From: Antedon mediterranea
Lineage: Eukaryota; Echinodermata; Crinoidea; Comatulida; Antedonidae
Assembly (NCBI RefSeq): GCF_964355755.1
Contig: NC_092672.1
Coordinates: forward strand, 1,302,001 to 1,366,000
Length of the DNA: 64,000 bases
Reading direction: 5' to 3'
The notes under the pieces are model-generated. The model was not told where the DNA came from. It ran no database searches and worked only from the letters and a program-made list of their open reading frames with translations. This document shows positions 12,301 to 23,200 of the stretch, piece by piece. Each line of letters starts with the position of its first letter. The first letter of the stretch is position 1. The position numbers and the translations under genes were made by a program.

Positions 12301-14104
12301 AGTCCCTTGACTGCAAGTTTACTTTTACACATTTATAAACACTTTGGAACATTATGTGTACACCCGGAGCCCTAAGCATCTATATTTTGGTTATAAGAAG
12401 ACAGGAAGGGTCATATAAGCTATATTTAGCTTTCTAACCGACCCATAACATCAAGCAAGTATCAAGCAAGCAAGTATATAAAACAGAGAAAGATATACAA
12501 AGCATTATAAGACAAATTGAAGGGCTAATAAAAAGCACACCGGGTTTAGCATTGTACTGTTGTAGATAGATTGTTTATTATAAAGTTGAGCGGAATATAT
12601 CAGGACTTTACTTAAATTTTCACAAAAATCATACATAAATAAAACAATAAATAAAAGGTTGATCTTTAAATCATCATGATTAAAACAGGTGCTAAAATAT
12701 GATTAAATAATCATGATAAATATTCAAAAGAAATGATAAATATTGAAAGAAACCAAATATATTTAATTTCTTTGTTTGCACTGACTTTTAATTCTTTTAT
12801 TGAATGTATTCCAATGTCATCAATTAAAGTAACAATACAGTCCATGCATAATCAACATACAGTATAAAGTATAAAATGCAAGAAATGTTTTCTATAAAAA
12901 CAATTTACAGTACTGTACAATGCTAAACTATACTGTTCAAATCATCAACTACTGTATACATTTGGGAAAAGGATGATTGCAATATAAACATCAATTTGGT
13001 ACTAATTATCCTCTTTAATATTGTCATTATTTTAAAATTTTAAATACAAAGAATACGTTACCACAAGTCTGACTACTTAGCATATTGAACATTTTAATTT
13101 AGATGAAAGTGAGTGAATTAATGTGATTGTGATATGGATGCTGTTACATCACCATTGGATGCACTTACTCAAAACTGCCTCATTAAATAAAGGTACGCAT
13201 ATCAGCGCTATAGAGATTGCCTATTTATCTCTCTTTTCACACAGGCAGCTGCGTAAATTAGCTCGCAGCTTCACAACCTCATTTCCGTAAAGGTCAAGAG
13301 GTCATGTACTGAATGAGTGCTTACACTATACATTTGAAATGTAACAAAATGTTTTATAATTTTTTAAAGTTAAATGTAGAGAGAGAAAATAATATAGATA
13401 AAATTGTACATATATAAAATTATAAATGAATATTTAATATGTATTTCTACATGTAATGGTTATTGATGTTTTATTATTTAAAATATGCAGTTTTTTATAA
13501 AATAAAAGTGGGTAAAATCTCCACAAAAAAGGGGAAAAAATGTAGGGGTGTGGCGCAGTGTGTTGGACGTTCGACTACTGATTGTGAGATCGAGGTTCGA
13601 ATCCAACTCTTGCCGCATTTGCTTGTATCCTTTAGGCAAGATACTTTACTTATGTTTGCCTCTCTCCACCGGTTAGATCAAGACACAACTTTGCGCTGAT
13701 TATATTACTAGCTGCATTATGGGAGTATGTTTCCATACGTGTTTGATACAAAAAATGACTGGGGTAATAATGTTGAGCGCATTGAGAGCTTGCTTATATA
13801 TGCACTATAAGAAGGAATTTTATAATTATTAAAAATAAATACACTAGTCCCTACAGTACATGCATTTAAAAAATAACCAAGTTTGTTTTACAACTATACT
13901 GTAAGTACTAATACTATTTATAATATTAATATTAATAACCTTACCTCCAACATTATACTTGGTGCCGTCGATCCCTGTATACGTGACAATCACGCCCTTC
14001 ACATTTTTCGTTGTTCTTGAACCTTCCGTTCCAAGATCTGTTTTTTCTAATGGACGTTTTCGTTTTGATGCGGAGAGGTCTTGCATTTCTTGGTGCTCAC
14101 TCAT
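223..14104 (-). CDS. RERE: RERE/atrophin-type co-repressor, 5' part of gene (BAH domain), partial
   Basis: Five coding exons on the minus strand join at GT/AG sites with consistent phase: 13945-14104, 5229-5299, 1301-1406, 876-972 and 223-327. They give 179 complete codons, and the gene continues past the left edge. The N-terminus is short and basic (SKRKRP). From about residue 45 it reads as a BAH domain: [20 protein letters not shown], then [47 protein letters not shown] and [11 protein letters not shown]. From memory these blocks correspond closely to human RERE ([37 protein letters not shown]). RERE and Drosophila Atrophin are nuclear co-repressors in which BAH is followed by ELM2, SANT and GATA-type domains; those would lie to the left. 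An in-frame TGA lies 21 bases before the ATG, supporting this start. The N-terminus is shorter than in vertebrate RERE. The other candidate family, MTA proteins, fits less well. Confidence 0.9.
699..934 (-). repeat. 61-bp tandem duplication of exon end plus 5' splice site
   Basis: Four near-identical copies of a 61-bp unit carry the last ~58 bases of the RERE BAH exon and its GTAAG donor. Donors lie at 875, 814 and 753; the fourth copy (about 699-753) diverges before its donor. The copies differ by only a base or two, so the duplication is recent. The breakpoint falls at a shared AAG in GTGAAGAACC and GTAAGAACC, suggesting a microhomology-mediated event. Confidence 0.9.
876..972 (-). CDS. RERE: RERE-type gene, fourth coding exon (BAH), with duplicated 5' splice sites
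   Basis: It is 97 bases: two bases, 31 codons and two bases. It reads [20 protein letters not shown] then [11 protein letters not shown]. The acceptor is TTTTTTCAG. The donor at 875 is followed by two more identical donors at 814 and 753, because the exon end is tandemly duplicated. Only the donor at 875 keeps the frame into the next exon; reading past it meets an in-frame TAA within the GTAAG itself. Confidence 0.9.
1301..1406 (-). CDS. RERE: RERE-type gene, third coding exon (middle of BAH domain)
   Basis: It has 35 codons plus one base (phase 0 to 1) and begins [20 protein letters not shown]. The acceptor is TTCTAG and the donor GTAAGA. The KWYYR and [17 protein letters not shown] blocks are diagnostic of RERE. 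A MITE begins only 23 bases upstream of the acceptor in the sense of transcription. Confidence 0.92.
1430..1586 (+). mobile_element. MITE family A, copy 1 (in RERE intron, next to acceptor)
   Basis: The left end is AAGCTCTGTCTACACTATCA. It is followed by two CCCAAATATGGTA units, the GACATCAT block, GGGCACATCACAT and a degraded right end. It lies in the intron 23 bases from a coding exon. The right inverted end has decayed (ATTGATATTGCAGACA). Confidence 0.75.
1587..2455. other. RERE intron, no gene seen
   Basis: AT-rich intronic sequence with no long open frame, tandem array or recognisable element. Confidence 0.5.
2490..2750 (+). mobile_element. tRNA-derived SINE
   Basis: A Pol III-type head is visible: an A-box-like GTGGCTTGGTGG near 2517-2530 and a B-box GGTTCAAGTC at 2563-2572, in a tRNA-like arrangement with an anticodon-loop-like segment between. 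The tail contains the near-palindrome GATCAGCAATTGCTGGACGG and ends in an A-rich run at 2744-2752. The tRNA fold is degenerate, so it is not a working tRNA gene. Confidence 0.7.
2758..3812. mobile_element. Non-autonomous piggyBac-like element with 18-bp TIRs
   Basis: It starts TTAACACTTTGACTGCCA and ends with the exact inverse, TGGCAGTCAAAGTGTTAA. TTAA at both edges is the target duplication of piggyBac elements. An inner copy of the TGACTGCCAAACACGAAGATC segment follows the left end near 2810. The longest open frame inside is about 69 codons, so there is no transposase and the element would depend on one supplied elsewhere. Confidence 0.8.
3813..5228. other. RERE intron with a retroelement-like 3' tail
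   Basis: No coding exon was found. Around 4960-5100 the text reads like the 3' end of a polyadenylated retroelement, with CCTAATAAATTATTATTATTA at the end. The rest is plain AT-rich intron. Confidence 0.4.
5229..5299 (-). CDS. RERE: RERE-type gene, second coding exon (start of BAH domain)
   Basis: It is 71 bases: two bases completing Asp, then 23 codons reading [20 protein letters not shown] and FKV. It is bounded by a TTTTTCAG acceptor and a GTAGGT donor. It matches the opening of the RERE BAH domain (GDCVYI...PYFI..IQDFK) and ends in phase 0. Confidence 0.88.
5434..5681. repeat. Minisatellite, ~37-43 bp unit, about 6 copies
   Basis: The unit contains GTAGACCTCTATATACCTCT followed by GTAGGCCTACAACTACT. 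Copies start near 5438, 5482, 5524, 5566, 5608 and 5645. Some carry TGTAAACC in place of GGCC. It embeds the TAGGCCTA palindrome frequent in this genome. Confidence 0.8.
6560..6665 (-). mobile_element. Possible tRNA-derived SINE fragment
   Basis: Read on the minus strand it has GGTCCAGGGTTCAATCCTGA, a good B-box within a T-arm-like context. The A-box half is weak, so it could be a short relic. Confidence 0.4.
8250..8414 (+). mobile_element. MITE family A, copy 2
   Basis: A full copy with a left end close to AAAGCCTTGTCTACACTATT and a right end AGTTTGATAGTGTAGACAGC. It carries two 21-bp internal units (ATATGGTAGTGAT) and the CATCATCATGTCCATATATG block. Confidence 0.88.
8452..8625 (+). mobile_element. 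MITE family A, copy 3
   Basis: A full copy 37 bases after copy 2 in the same orientation. The left end is AAAGCTCTGTCTACACTATC and the right end AGTTTGATAGTGTAGACAGC. Two internal units are present. Confidence 0.88.
10487..10890. repeat. 44-bp minisatellite, 9 copies
   Basis: The unit contains CCACTGGGACACGGAGGAAA then CCCCTCATCACCATAGCAACTCT. ACACGG starts recur exactly every 44 bases from 10501 to 10853. Copies are almost identical, which implies recent homogenisation. It is unusually GC-rich for this window. It lies in the first RERE coding intron. Confidence 0.95.
10891..13540. other. RERE intron with several repeat tails
   Basis: No exon was seen. A short triplication of GGCTGGATGACAAAGCCTAG lies at about 11010-11085. 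A retroelement-like 3' end with AAAAATAAAGATTTTGATTA lies around 12060-12165. Confidence 0.45.
13543..13830 (+). mobile_element. tRNA-derived SINE
   Basis: The head reads GGTGTGGCGCAGTGTGTTGG (A box) and GAGGTTCGAATCCAACTC (B box, 13594-13604). This is followed by a body with CTTTAGGCAAGATACTTTAC and a 3' part with a GCGCATTGAGAGC/GCACTATAAGAA motif. It lies just downstream (in transcription) of the first RERE coding exon. Confidence 0.85.
13945..14104 (-). CDS. RERE: RERE-type gene, first coding exon
   Basis: It encodes 53 codons plus one base (phase 1), ending NVG before a GTAAGG donor. The ATG complement is at 14102-14104. The residues are charged and low in complexity (KRKRPLEK), then lead into the BAH domain with the YNVGD motif, whose Asp codon is completed by the next exon. 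Any 5' UTR or further upstream exon was not identified. Confidence 0.85.
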
Positions 14105-15547
14105 GCTTGTCGTTACGATTAATCAACAAGCAAATAAATATTGAATAATGTTTGCGTTTACAGAACACATTTTGGTTTATGGAAACATTCTGAAGTTTAT
14201 GTAGTGTAAAACATTAGCAGAAACATTATCTATCAATTGTTCTTGTCAGAAAAGCAAGTATCTCACTCAAGAAGTACAGACTTTAATAGTTTATGGCAGC
14301 AGCAGGTTTCACCTGTTTGAAAGAGACAATAGATAGTTTAATAATTAAAAACTGATGTATCGTCCAAATGATGAACATGAATAATTGTAGAGATATCAAA
14401 TTTCATTTCAAATCATATTGAATTGAATAAATTCTCTACAGTAGGCTCTGTAAAAATAAATCATCGGTAATATTAATAATCTTGGTAATTATAGTACAGT
14501 ATATTACTACAATATTTACATAATAATTATTAATTTTTAGAGGAGCCTACAGTAGCCAAGCCTACAAATTAATGTGGTGGCTGGGTGGGTGGCCTGTTCT
14601 GTTTTAACTACTGTGTAGGCCGAGCCTAGCCTATAGCTATCTAGGCCTAGGCTAGTCCTACCTAAAACTAGGCCTAGGAAGGAGTTAAGTTGTCTTTTTA
14701 AAATTTGCCAGGCCTTTAGGCTACATTCATTACATTTGTTTTATCCTCCTTTACCTAGGCCTAGCAAGCTAGGTCGAAAGGAGTACCATGCAATCTGTTC
14801 ATTCAATGTATTTGAAAAGGGTAAATTGAATCAGATCATCACAATCCTCTCTGCATCACCTCATCTCTTGGCCTGGCTTACTAATAGTAAGGTGGTGAGT
14901 GTAAGCCAACCACCAGCGGAGATGAGACAAAGCATGAACCGTGTAAAACTAAAGGGATACAGGACTAAATTCCGTGCCGGAAAAACACACGAGGCTGTAC
15001 AATATATAAATCATAAACTCACTTAATTGTATCATCAACCATTATAAATCCATAAGATGATAATAATGAATATTTTAGGTATAAATACGTACGTACACTG
15101 ATGTTCCAACAAAGTAAACTTCGCCGATATGTGCATTAGCGTAATATGACCCTTTCGGTGACCTGATAACCTCGGCGTTATCCAGACGTTAAAATGAAAT
15201 ATCACTGGAGATGAACGCCTAAAAAACAGGTTTTTTTTAAAGAGGGCGTTATAACAAATAAAGTTTCATGGCCATAGATATAATATAGAGATATAGAGAT
15301 TTCATTCTCTATATATGGCTCTGTAAAGTTTCAACCACAGTACCACAAAACATTTAATGACAGTAAACACTAATAAAACATTGTCAATAACAAAAAACAG
15401 TATCGTAGCATCTAAGAAAAACTATTTTTATGTAGGCACTAGGCTTGATGATAACAGAAGGAGGAGAATAATAGTATAAAACAAAAATTGATGCGAGTAA
15501 ACCCAAAAGCGCCCCCCATTCATAAGTGATATTGAAAGAACGTCGTC

Positions 15548-15569
15548 GGGGGTGGGGGGGGGGGGGGGG
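15548..15569 (+). other. Poly-G tract
   Basis: Five G, one T and then sixteen G in a row, about 1.4 kb upstream of the RERE coding start. It could form a G-quadruplex on the plus strand; the length is also error-prone in sequencing. Confidence 0.8.
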
Positions 15570-17216
15570 TTAGTACGTTTAAAAATCGATGCGTTTTCTG
15601 AACTCAGAACAATGTATGGTAAACCATGGGTATTTTCGATAGAACCGTCGATTTACCAACGATAGAAAAAAAACACGTGTAAACATAGCATCATTTCTAT
15701 GGCATAAAGCCATGATTCGTGTAATTAAATAATGGCAAAATAATTTAAAGCGTGAAAAAAATAATTTCCTATGTTAAGCTCGTAGGGCTCAACGCAGTAC
15801 ACACGACGCAAACAATCTGTCCAATCACAAACGAGTAGGCCGCGCCTAGCCTATGATTGGTCAATTATTGCGTTGCGAGTATGCCCTTACGTTGCGTTCC
15901 CAATGGAACCAATATTAATTAACTATTAATTTCTCGTTCTTTTTTTTAGATTTAATACCCGGACTGAAGTTCAATCACGCATGCGTGATGAATTTTACCA
16001 CCAGCTGGAGACAACAGACGAGAGTGTTTTTTTTTAATTAGGACCTTATACGTTAAAACACACAAACAAGTGGTTTTTGTAATTAGCCTAGATCAACAAC
16101 TTTAATAATATTAAATCCCTGAGGCCTCTGTAGAAACAACGATGATATTGCAAAATTTATAGCAATATTGATTATCGTTTGTCTGGCGGGTGCTTACTGC
16201 TGCCTTGCAGTAAATCAGGTGCGTATACTGCCTTGCAGTCAGGTGCGCATACGTACTGCCTTGCAGTCAATCAGGGCAGAAACCACTAAAATACCTCATT
16301 AATCCATCTTCACCGTCTCCACAATTATAATAAATATTTATCGAATGTATGTTTCTTTTGCTGCCCGCCAGGTCTTCAATTTGCATCCATTTTATAAAAA
16401 TAAAATACGTCATAGTTTTAGGTACCAGTTGGTTTTTTTTTTGGTAACATTCAGAAGTTCTTCGAAATAAACCAAGGTAGGCTTCACCTCATCAATCTCA
16501 CAATAATGTATACTCGCCATATTGTGTGTTTTAATACAGTACGGATTGCGCATGTGTGGAAAGTATGTACTAATGAAACGTGATTGCAACTGGGGTGTTA
16601 AGGTGACGAATTCCCGCCTGCAGCAAATTGAATGTCGATAGGCACACTACAATGTAAGATTGATATTGTTATATTTGACACTAAACTAAGGCGTCCATCA
16701 CTCAGTCATAGGTGTACTGCTGATTCGATGTTTGTAGCCCGTAGCAAAGGAATCCAACAAAACGGACTCGTGGTGTGATAATCAATCGTTGTTGCAACAT
16801 TATTCGCGTCTAAAAAGTGTTAACAATATACAGTAATAGTCTGATACCTTCAACATACGACCATCTGAATAGACCAACTTATGGCATTGTTACAATGGGA
16901 CTCCCCTTAATGAAAAATGGAACAGTCTCATGCGAATAGTTCAGCAGTAATAAAATGGCGATTTTTATTTACATCCGACGGAGAGCCACTTATGGAATGA
17001 AATACATTAAACAAGGAAACAACAAAGAGAAGATCAATTAACAACACTTAAATTTAGGAAATAACATTTTCTAAATTTTAGATTTTAGGACAATAACATT
17101 GTATTTTTGCTCTCTTCTTTATCAATATTATTGTTAAAGAAGATATAAAAAATCTAATGAAATAAATGCATTACTTTCCTTCCAGCAAATCATTCACGTG
17201 TGAAAAGATAGAAAGA

Positions 17217-17441
17217 GATAATCAATGATAATCAATGATAATCAATCAGAGATAATCAATGATAATCAATGATAATCAATCAGAGATAATAATAATAATA
17301 ATAATAACAGGATTTTTATAGCGCACATACCACTCAAGAGTGCTCAAGGCGCATTCAAAAAAATAAAACAATCAATAATAATCAATGATAATCAGTCAGA
17401 GATAATCAATGATAATCAATCACTGATAATCAATCACCAAA
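17217..17441. repeat. GATAATCAAT tandem array with a SINE-tail-like insertion
   Basis: Irregular repeats of GATAATCAAT and CAGAGATAATCAAT are interrupted at 17289-17370 by an (AAT)n run and a segment reading GGATTTTTATAGCGCACATA, which looks like the 3' end of a dispersed SINE. Confidence 0.65.
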
Positions 17442-18497
17442 CATTATCTCAATTTTCACATCCAAGTAATATTTCAATTAATTCTCTTCTTCAATTTTAT
17501 AAACAAATCCTTGGGCTCGTTGACAGATTAGATCAAGTTAATAATACGACAGATATGATGAATGACAAGGCTCGCAAATCGATGTCGAAATATTTAATGA
17601 TTATAAAGATACATGCAAATATATAATAATTCTCAACTGATTTAAAAATTCTGTCTCCCCACGATTTAATAATAGCGGGGCATTAGTGATAAAGAAAATG
17701 ATTATGATAGCAAATTATTAGTGGCTACAAAATGCAGCATATTGTTAACCCACGGCTAAGTTATTGCTTAAAGGCTTTTACTAATCACACATATAATCAA
17801 AGATAATTTCAGATGGTTTTTTCGTCTCGTATTTATGTTTTAATCAATTTTTTATTCTACTCATCATCCAAGGATACGGGACAATGTTATAATAAAGAGG
17901 GCAGTATTACAAGAATCACAACTCATATTCTGAGAATCAAGGAAGATAGTGTTTGGGTATGTTGCTTCGTCAATACCACAATAATAAAACTATACACAAA
18001 GATGTGCTATAACTAACTTTAATAATAACTCAAGTCAGGTCTACGCACGTTGTTTCTCTCTTCCTCCAACTACATACGTCATACGTATGGGCGGCCTTAA
18101 GGGCCTCACAGATAGAACAAGTTATTATTATGTTTTCTTTTTTTAAATTATGTATTGTACCTAAAATTGAAATAACATCGAAAATACATCAACACACTCT
18201 CGAACAAGCCATATTTTAAAGCACGCGCGGTATAATAATGTGTGACGTGTTTATCCATAGAAATAGTAGTCACTAATATTAATATTATAGTAATATCTCT
18301 TTGGTTTATCCAATTCACAATGAACGCGCCATAAAGAGAGTAAAGTTTTAAAAGAATTTCGTCGTGGGAACATCATTCGAAAAAGTTATAGGCATAAAAT
18401 CCATGATTTCAGCAGCTGCGCTTAATACGGTTCTATTTAAATTGAATAGACGCACAGAATTCAACGCAGAATATTCAGAGAGAACTCAATTACTCAG

Positions 18498-18620
18498 AAC
18501 ACAGTCATGCAGAACGGAATCACGCAGAACCCAACCATGCAGAACGGAATCACGCAGAACCCAACCATGCAGAACGGAATCACGCAGAACCCAACCATGC
18601 AGAACTCAATCACGCAGAAC
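18498..18620. repeat. 30-bp minisatellite, ~4 copies
   Basis: The unit alternates CATGCAGAACGGAATCACGC and AGAACCCAAC. It is open in one frame as a CRTESRRTQP repeat within an 89-codon frame. Nothing around it suggests a gene. Confidence 0.8.
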
Positions 18621-19189
18621 TCGCGTACAGTAGTAGGACGTTGTCATAACTTTATTTCAACACGAATCATCAGTATTTTATAAAGACAGGACACGTATGA
18701 TATAGTTAGGCCCACATTATGTAAGTTGTAAAAAAAATCTTGACAAGCCTATTATTATAAAGAAAAGCAAATGGAGAGATTTGCTGAAGGGTGCACTGTG
18801 ACAATTAGACTAAATATTTTTGCTGACTAGTTTTCTCAGTATTGTAATTCTATTCTTTTTCTTTTATATCAATAAAGTTGAACGGACCTACATATTGTTT
18901 AGATAACTAGGTCTATTATATTGATTGAAATAATCTTTCATTGTAATATAGTATTAACAAACAAAAAACGGAAATACAGCCATAAACGGCCGCCGGTCAA
19001 ATAAGAAGACTTGTCAATTTCAATGATCCTACATATGAGGTAATATTTCAGAAAACAGTAAATTATTTTTTAGGGTTTTTTGTTGATTGATACGTGTTAC
19101 ATGTCATTTGTACGTACGTTATACTTTTGTTCAATTCCCAGGCGCGTGTCATGAATACTAACCACACCACCACTGAATGAATGCAACCA

Positions 19190-19470
19190 GCTCGATTCTC
19201 AAAGGACGCGTCGCAACGCAAGGACCACGCACAAAGCGCGCAATTAAGTAAACATCGCTTGTGATTGGTCAATACATAATGCAACGCGAGTAATTCAGAA
19301 GCAACAGTAAGAAAAGTAATTTGCTTCTGATTGGTTAAATTGCCGGCGTTGCGCGTGTACGTACTTGCGTTGCGTTCAAGGTGGTGGTAACCGAGCTTAA
19401 CCTTTCACGACACAATAGATCATCCAAACTGACGCTTGTGATTGGTCAACTGGTTGCATTGCGTCCAAGT
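19190..19470. mobile_element. Degraded CCAAT/GATTGG palindromic repeat cluster
   Basis: Contains CGCTTGTGATTGGTCAATAC, TTGCTTCTGATTGGTTAAAT and TTGCGTTGCGTTCAAGG, the same word set as the TTAA palindromic elements at 29942 and 34982. The copy is too diverged for clear ends. Confidence 0.45.
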
Positions 19471-20860
19471 GGAACAAGTAAACAGGGTGTTGGATTGTTT
19501 TAATCAACTACAGTGTACATCAAGTTATCCGTATTGTTACCAAGTTGTTACCCACAACAATCGTCACTAGCAATATTAACTTTTGGATTATTTCATGTTT
19601 TTAGCAAGAAGTTTCTTCCAGTTTTGTTTATATTATTGGTCTCATTTTAATCAATATCCCAATCAATTCACAATTTAACGTTTATTTCACTTTTCTCAGT
19701 GTAACAATCAAAAACTGTTTGATGTAGAACATAGACAAATCTCCGAAAGAATAATTATGATTATATTGTGGGCTATAAAACAAATTAAATTTACGAACAC
19801 TAACAGGAAGATGTTTGTCTAAAAAATGAGAAGATAATTGAATTTTAAGCTTTATTGATTTTTATTATCCAATTGTTTACTAGTGCATTAGACAACATTG
19901 ATATAAAATAGTTATTCTTGTTTTTATCGATTTTTTCAAAATTGTATTGCGCCGTGGGTCAAATAAACAAGGTTAGTACATTAAACGACCTTGTGTAGGC
20001 TACTTATAAAGCTTCGTTCACACTTGATACCAATCTTACTCTGTGTTCAGTACTTCTTAAAGCTTCGTTCACACTTGTACGCGCGCAACGCAATGACGTA
20101 GGCAAAACGCAATCATAAGCGACAGTTCTGATGGTCCATCGCGTCATGCTTGGTTCAGATTGCTGCTTGCGTTGCGCACACAGTGACAGATGTGGTTTTA
20201 AGAATTAGAAGTAACAAATTGAATATTTAATCATAAAGTGCAATACATAATAAATTTCGAATCATCACACACAACCAAAGTATGACGCGGTGTGTCCAAA
20301 CGTTGATAAGAATGACACGGCGGCTTTTGTACGCGAGAGTGCGTCAACTTTATTTTGACGAACCTTTGAGACGCGATCATGTTCGGAAACGTGCAAAGGG
20401 AGCGTCACACGTATACAGTCGGCATCATACCATCCTGTTTTACGTCATCGTGTTTTACGGCATTGTACCATTTATTGTCATCAACGTCAATACCATAAAC
20501 ATCTGGATTATTTAATATGTATCGTTGTTTTTGCCACCGAGCGCAAAATACTCGACTTGTTTGGTTTTACTCTTCCTTTAAATCATCATTTATATTTTCC
20601 CCAAATATAATTTTCAATTTAATGTTTACGTACATAGGCATCGGTCAGTAACCTGCCATTATATAAGAAGATAAACGGTGCATGTTGGATGTTCCACAAT
20701 CAAATTATAGTAAGGACTAATAGATAATTTGAAACACGACCTAGGAAGTTATAGCTACAGTCGTTGGAGTATGATATCCACGAGTGAATCTATGAGTTGT
20801 TATCGATCACTAAGCTTGTATCTTTAATGTATTCAATCGATATCAATCCATTCTACTGTT

Positions 20861-21100
20861 TCCGGCAGTTTCCGAATGCTACCGAAAATAAATAGTCGAT
20901 TACTGTGGAACTGTCGTCTTAAATGCATGCGATCGATGGCGATCTATTCGCAACAAAACTTCCGGCCGTTTCCGAATGCTACCGAAAATAAATAGTCGAT
21001 CACTATGGCACGCCGTCTTAAATGCATGCAATCGATAGCGATCTATTCGCAAAAAAACTTCCGGCCGTTTCCGAATGCTACCGAATAAGAATAGTCGATT
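20861..21100. repeat. ~100-bp tandem repeat, ~2.4 copies
   Basis: TTTCCGAATGCTACCGAA recurs at about 20869, 20969 and 21068. It is followed by AATAGTCGAT and, in the first two units, by GTCTTAAATGCATGC and an ATCGAT-rich stretch. Confidence 0.85.
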
Positions 21101-23082
21101 ATGACTGGCAGTTGAAGCTGCTTAGGAGGATGTGATCTAATGATTCGCTCTTACAATAACAAACAAGAGGGGTTGTCGCAGCTGATTTGTGGGTGTGTTG
21201 TCTGATGAATTCATTCTGATTTATAATTCAGGCGATATGTCTCAATACATCATACACAATGGTATACATATTGATACGAATAGGTTCATCAAACAATATG
21301 GACGTTTGACAGTACTTGACGTTGGAACATACCAATATATATATTTAATGTTGTTTATTAAGTTTATAATCTCATTAAGATAAGGTAACTTAATATTACG
21401 TCTGAGAAAAATAAGACGATAATTAAATAGAAATAACAATGATAATATATAATTAAACAATTCGGTGATAATATTATACTAGTTATGATGACTTATTGTT
21501 GATATTTCATACTTCGTTGGATTATGCAGGGAAGTCACACACGACGCACACAATCGCGCGCGTACAAAAGCCACACTGTCATCATTGTATGAACGCGCGC
21601 GTAAAATTATGTGTTATGGTCCCAGATGCAACGATAACATAAGATGGCAAGTGTGTTTTAGTACACAATTAGGCCTATTATTTCAAAATTAGTGTATTGT
21701 ATTATTATTTGTAATCCGCAATTTCTAAACGTTATATTTCCTAAATATCTCACCAAAGTAATAAACATTATGTGACCTAAATGCATTTGCTTAATTAATG
21801 GAAAGCGCAAATGTTCTTGTTTTTACATATTTTCTCGCTGCTTTAACGAGTTAACAAACAAACAAACAAACAAACAAGACGCCGGTATGAGACGACTGGT
21901 GACGTAATAACGCTTTACTAATGCGTATCGCTCGCATACAATCAAGAGCGTATCTGCGTATTCGTAAGCGTTATTTTGAAACCGTCGTTCTCATACCGTT
22001 CTGTTCGTAAATTCATTAGTACCAGACATGACATTTTTATATTCAATAGTTTTTGCAGTGTGGTACCATCCTGGAAAATTGCAATCAGTTAGCATTGTCT
22101 CGCGTGCACTCGTAGTGTCAGCAAAGGGTACTACAGAATTAATATCTTTTTTTACACGCGAGTATAGGCCTAGCCTAATGAGAGATATTGAGGATATCGA
22201 ATATTGTTATTTACCGAGGCACATCAGAATGTCATCACATGTTTCTTATTTTATTTTTTAATGTATATAAAGTTTCATGTCATTTCGTGGATTTACCTCT
22301 GGGAGTTCCCGCATTGTTAAAATTAATATAGCATAATGACTTTACAAGTTGTTGACAGTGTAGGTGTTAATGCTTTAAAGTGCATTTTGGTTATTAAGTG
22401 TAAATATTTATAAATTTTGTTGAAAAAAAAAACGAGATAGAGTCTAGTATAGAATTAGAATTATTCATTATTCTAGAAATATATTTCTGCCACTCATTAT
22501 ATCTCTAAATAACGTCCTGTGGTGGAATCTAAATACTTTACTTCCGCAACGATGATTCGGAAAATTCGAAAATAATGTACATTTACAACGCGATTTCATC
22601 TCGTTGAAAATGATTAGAACACCAAAACGACATCCATACGCGTGTGAAGAGAGGAAATATTATTATCAACAATGTAACACTTTACTATTACGCGTTCGCT
22701 CGCGTAAAAAAAACAAGCGTTTTAGTCTGAATCAAAGAGCGAACAGCTCGATGTTCATTTCAATCGCGTATCATGTCTGCTGAGTTTTTCGATTCGCATG
22801 AATGCTTACAACAAAAATGCGCGAATCGAAAGCGCCAGCTATACGCATGCGTATTCATGTTTCCATCTTCCAAATCACACTCAGCTCTCTACGTATCATC
22901 CGTATCGTCATAGGCCATGTTTTCGCCGAATATAACACAGAAAATATGTTATTTTACGACGTCGTCGACGTCACGTCCTGAATGTTTAAAACGATCGCAT
23001 TAATTGGATAATTACCGTATCTAGTTTGAATGAGATAATTATGTTCGAGTATATCGATTAATACCCAGTTTATACCATATTA

Positions 23083-23200
23083 TCGGATAATTACCGGGTT
23101 TTTCCTCGGATAATTACCGGGGGTTTTCCTCGGATAGTTACTGGGGTTTTCCTCGGATAATTACCGGGGTTTTCCTCGGATAATTATCGGTTAATTTGGT
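23083..23200. repeat. ~28-bp minisatellite, ~4-5 copies
   Basis: The unit is CTCGGATAATTACCGGGG followed by TTTTC, with slight changes. Upstream at 23005-23080 there are looser GGATAATTACCG-like motifs. Confidence 0.85.

Noticed and set aside
13543-13640. Functional tRNA gene
   Set aside because: A and B boxes are present, but the cloverleaf is incomplete and a SINE body follows. The same applies to 2490 and 39850.
14736-15026. 96-codon open frame, plus strand, near the RERE 5' end
   Set aside because: No recognised domain. It starts in a TAGGCCTAG-rich stretch and lies antisense to the RERE upstream region; cannot be supported without transcripts.
18364-18633. CRTESRRTQP-repeat open frame
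   Set aside because: Produced by a 30-bp minisatellite.
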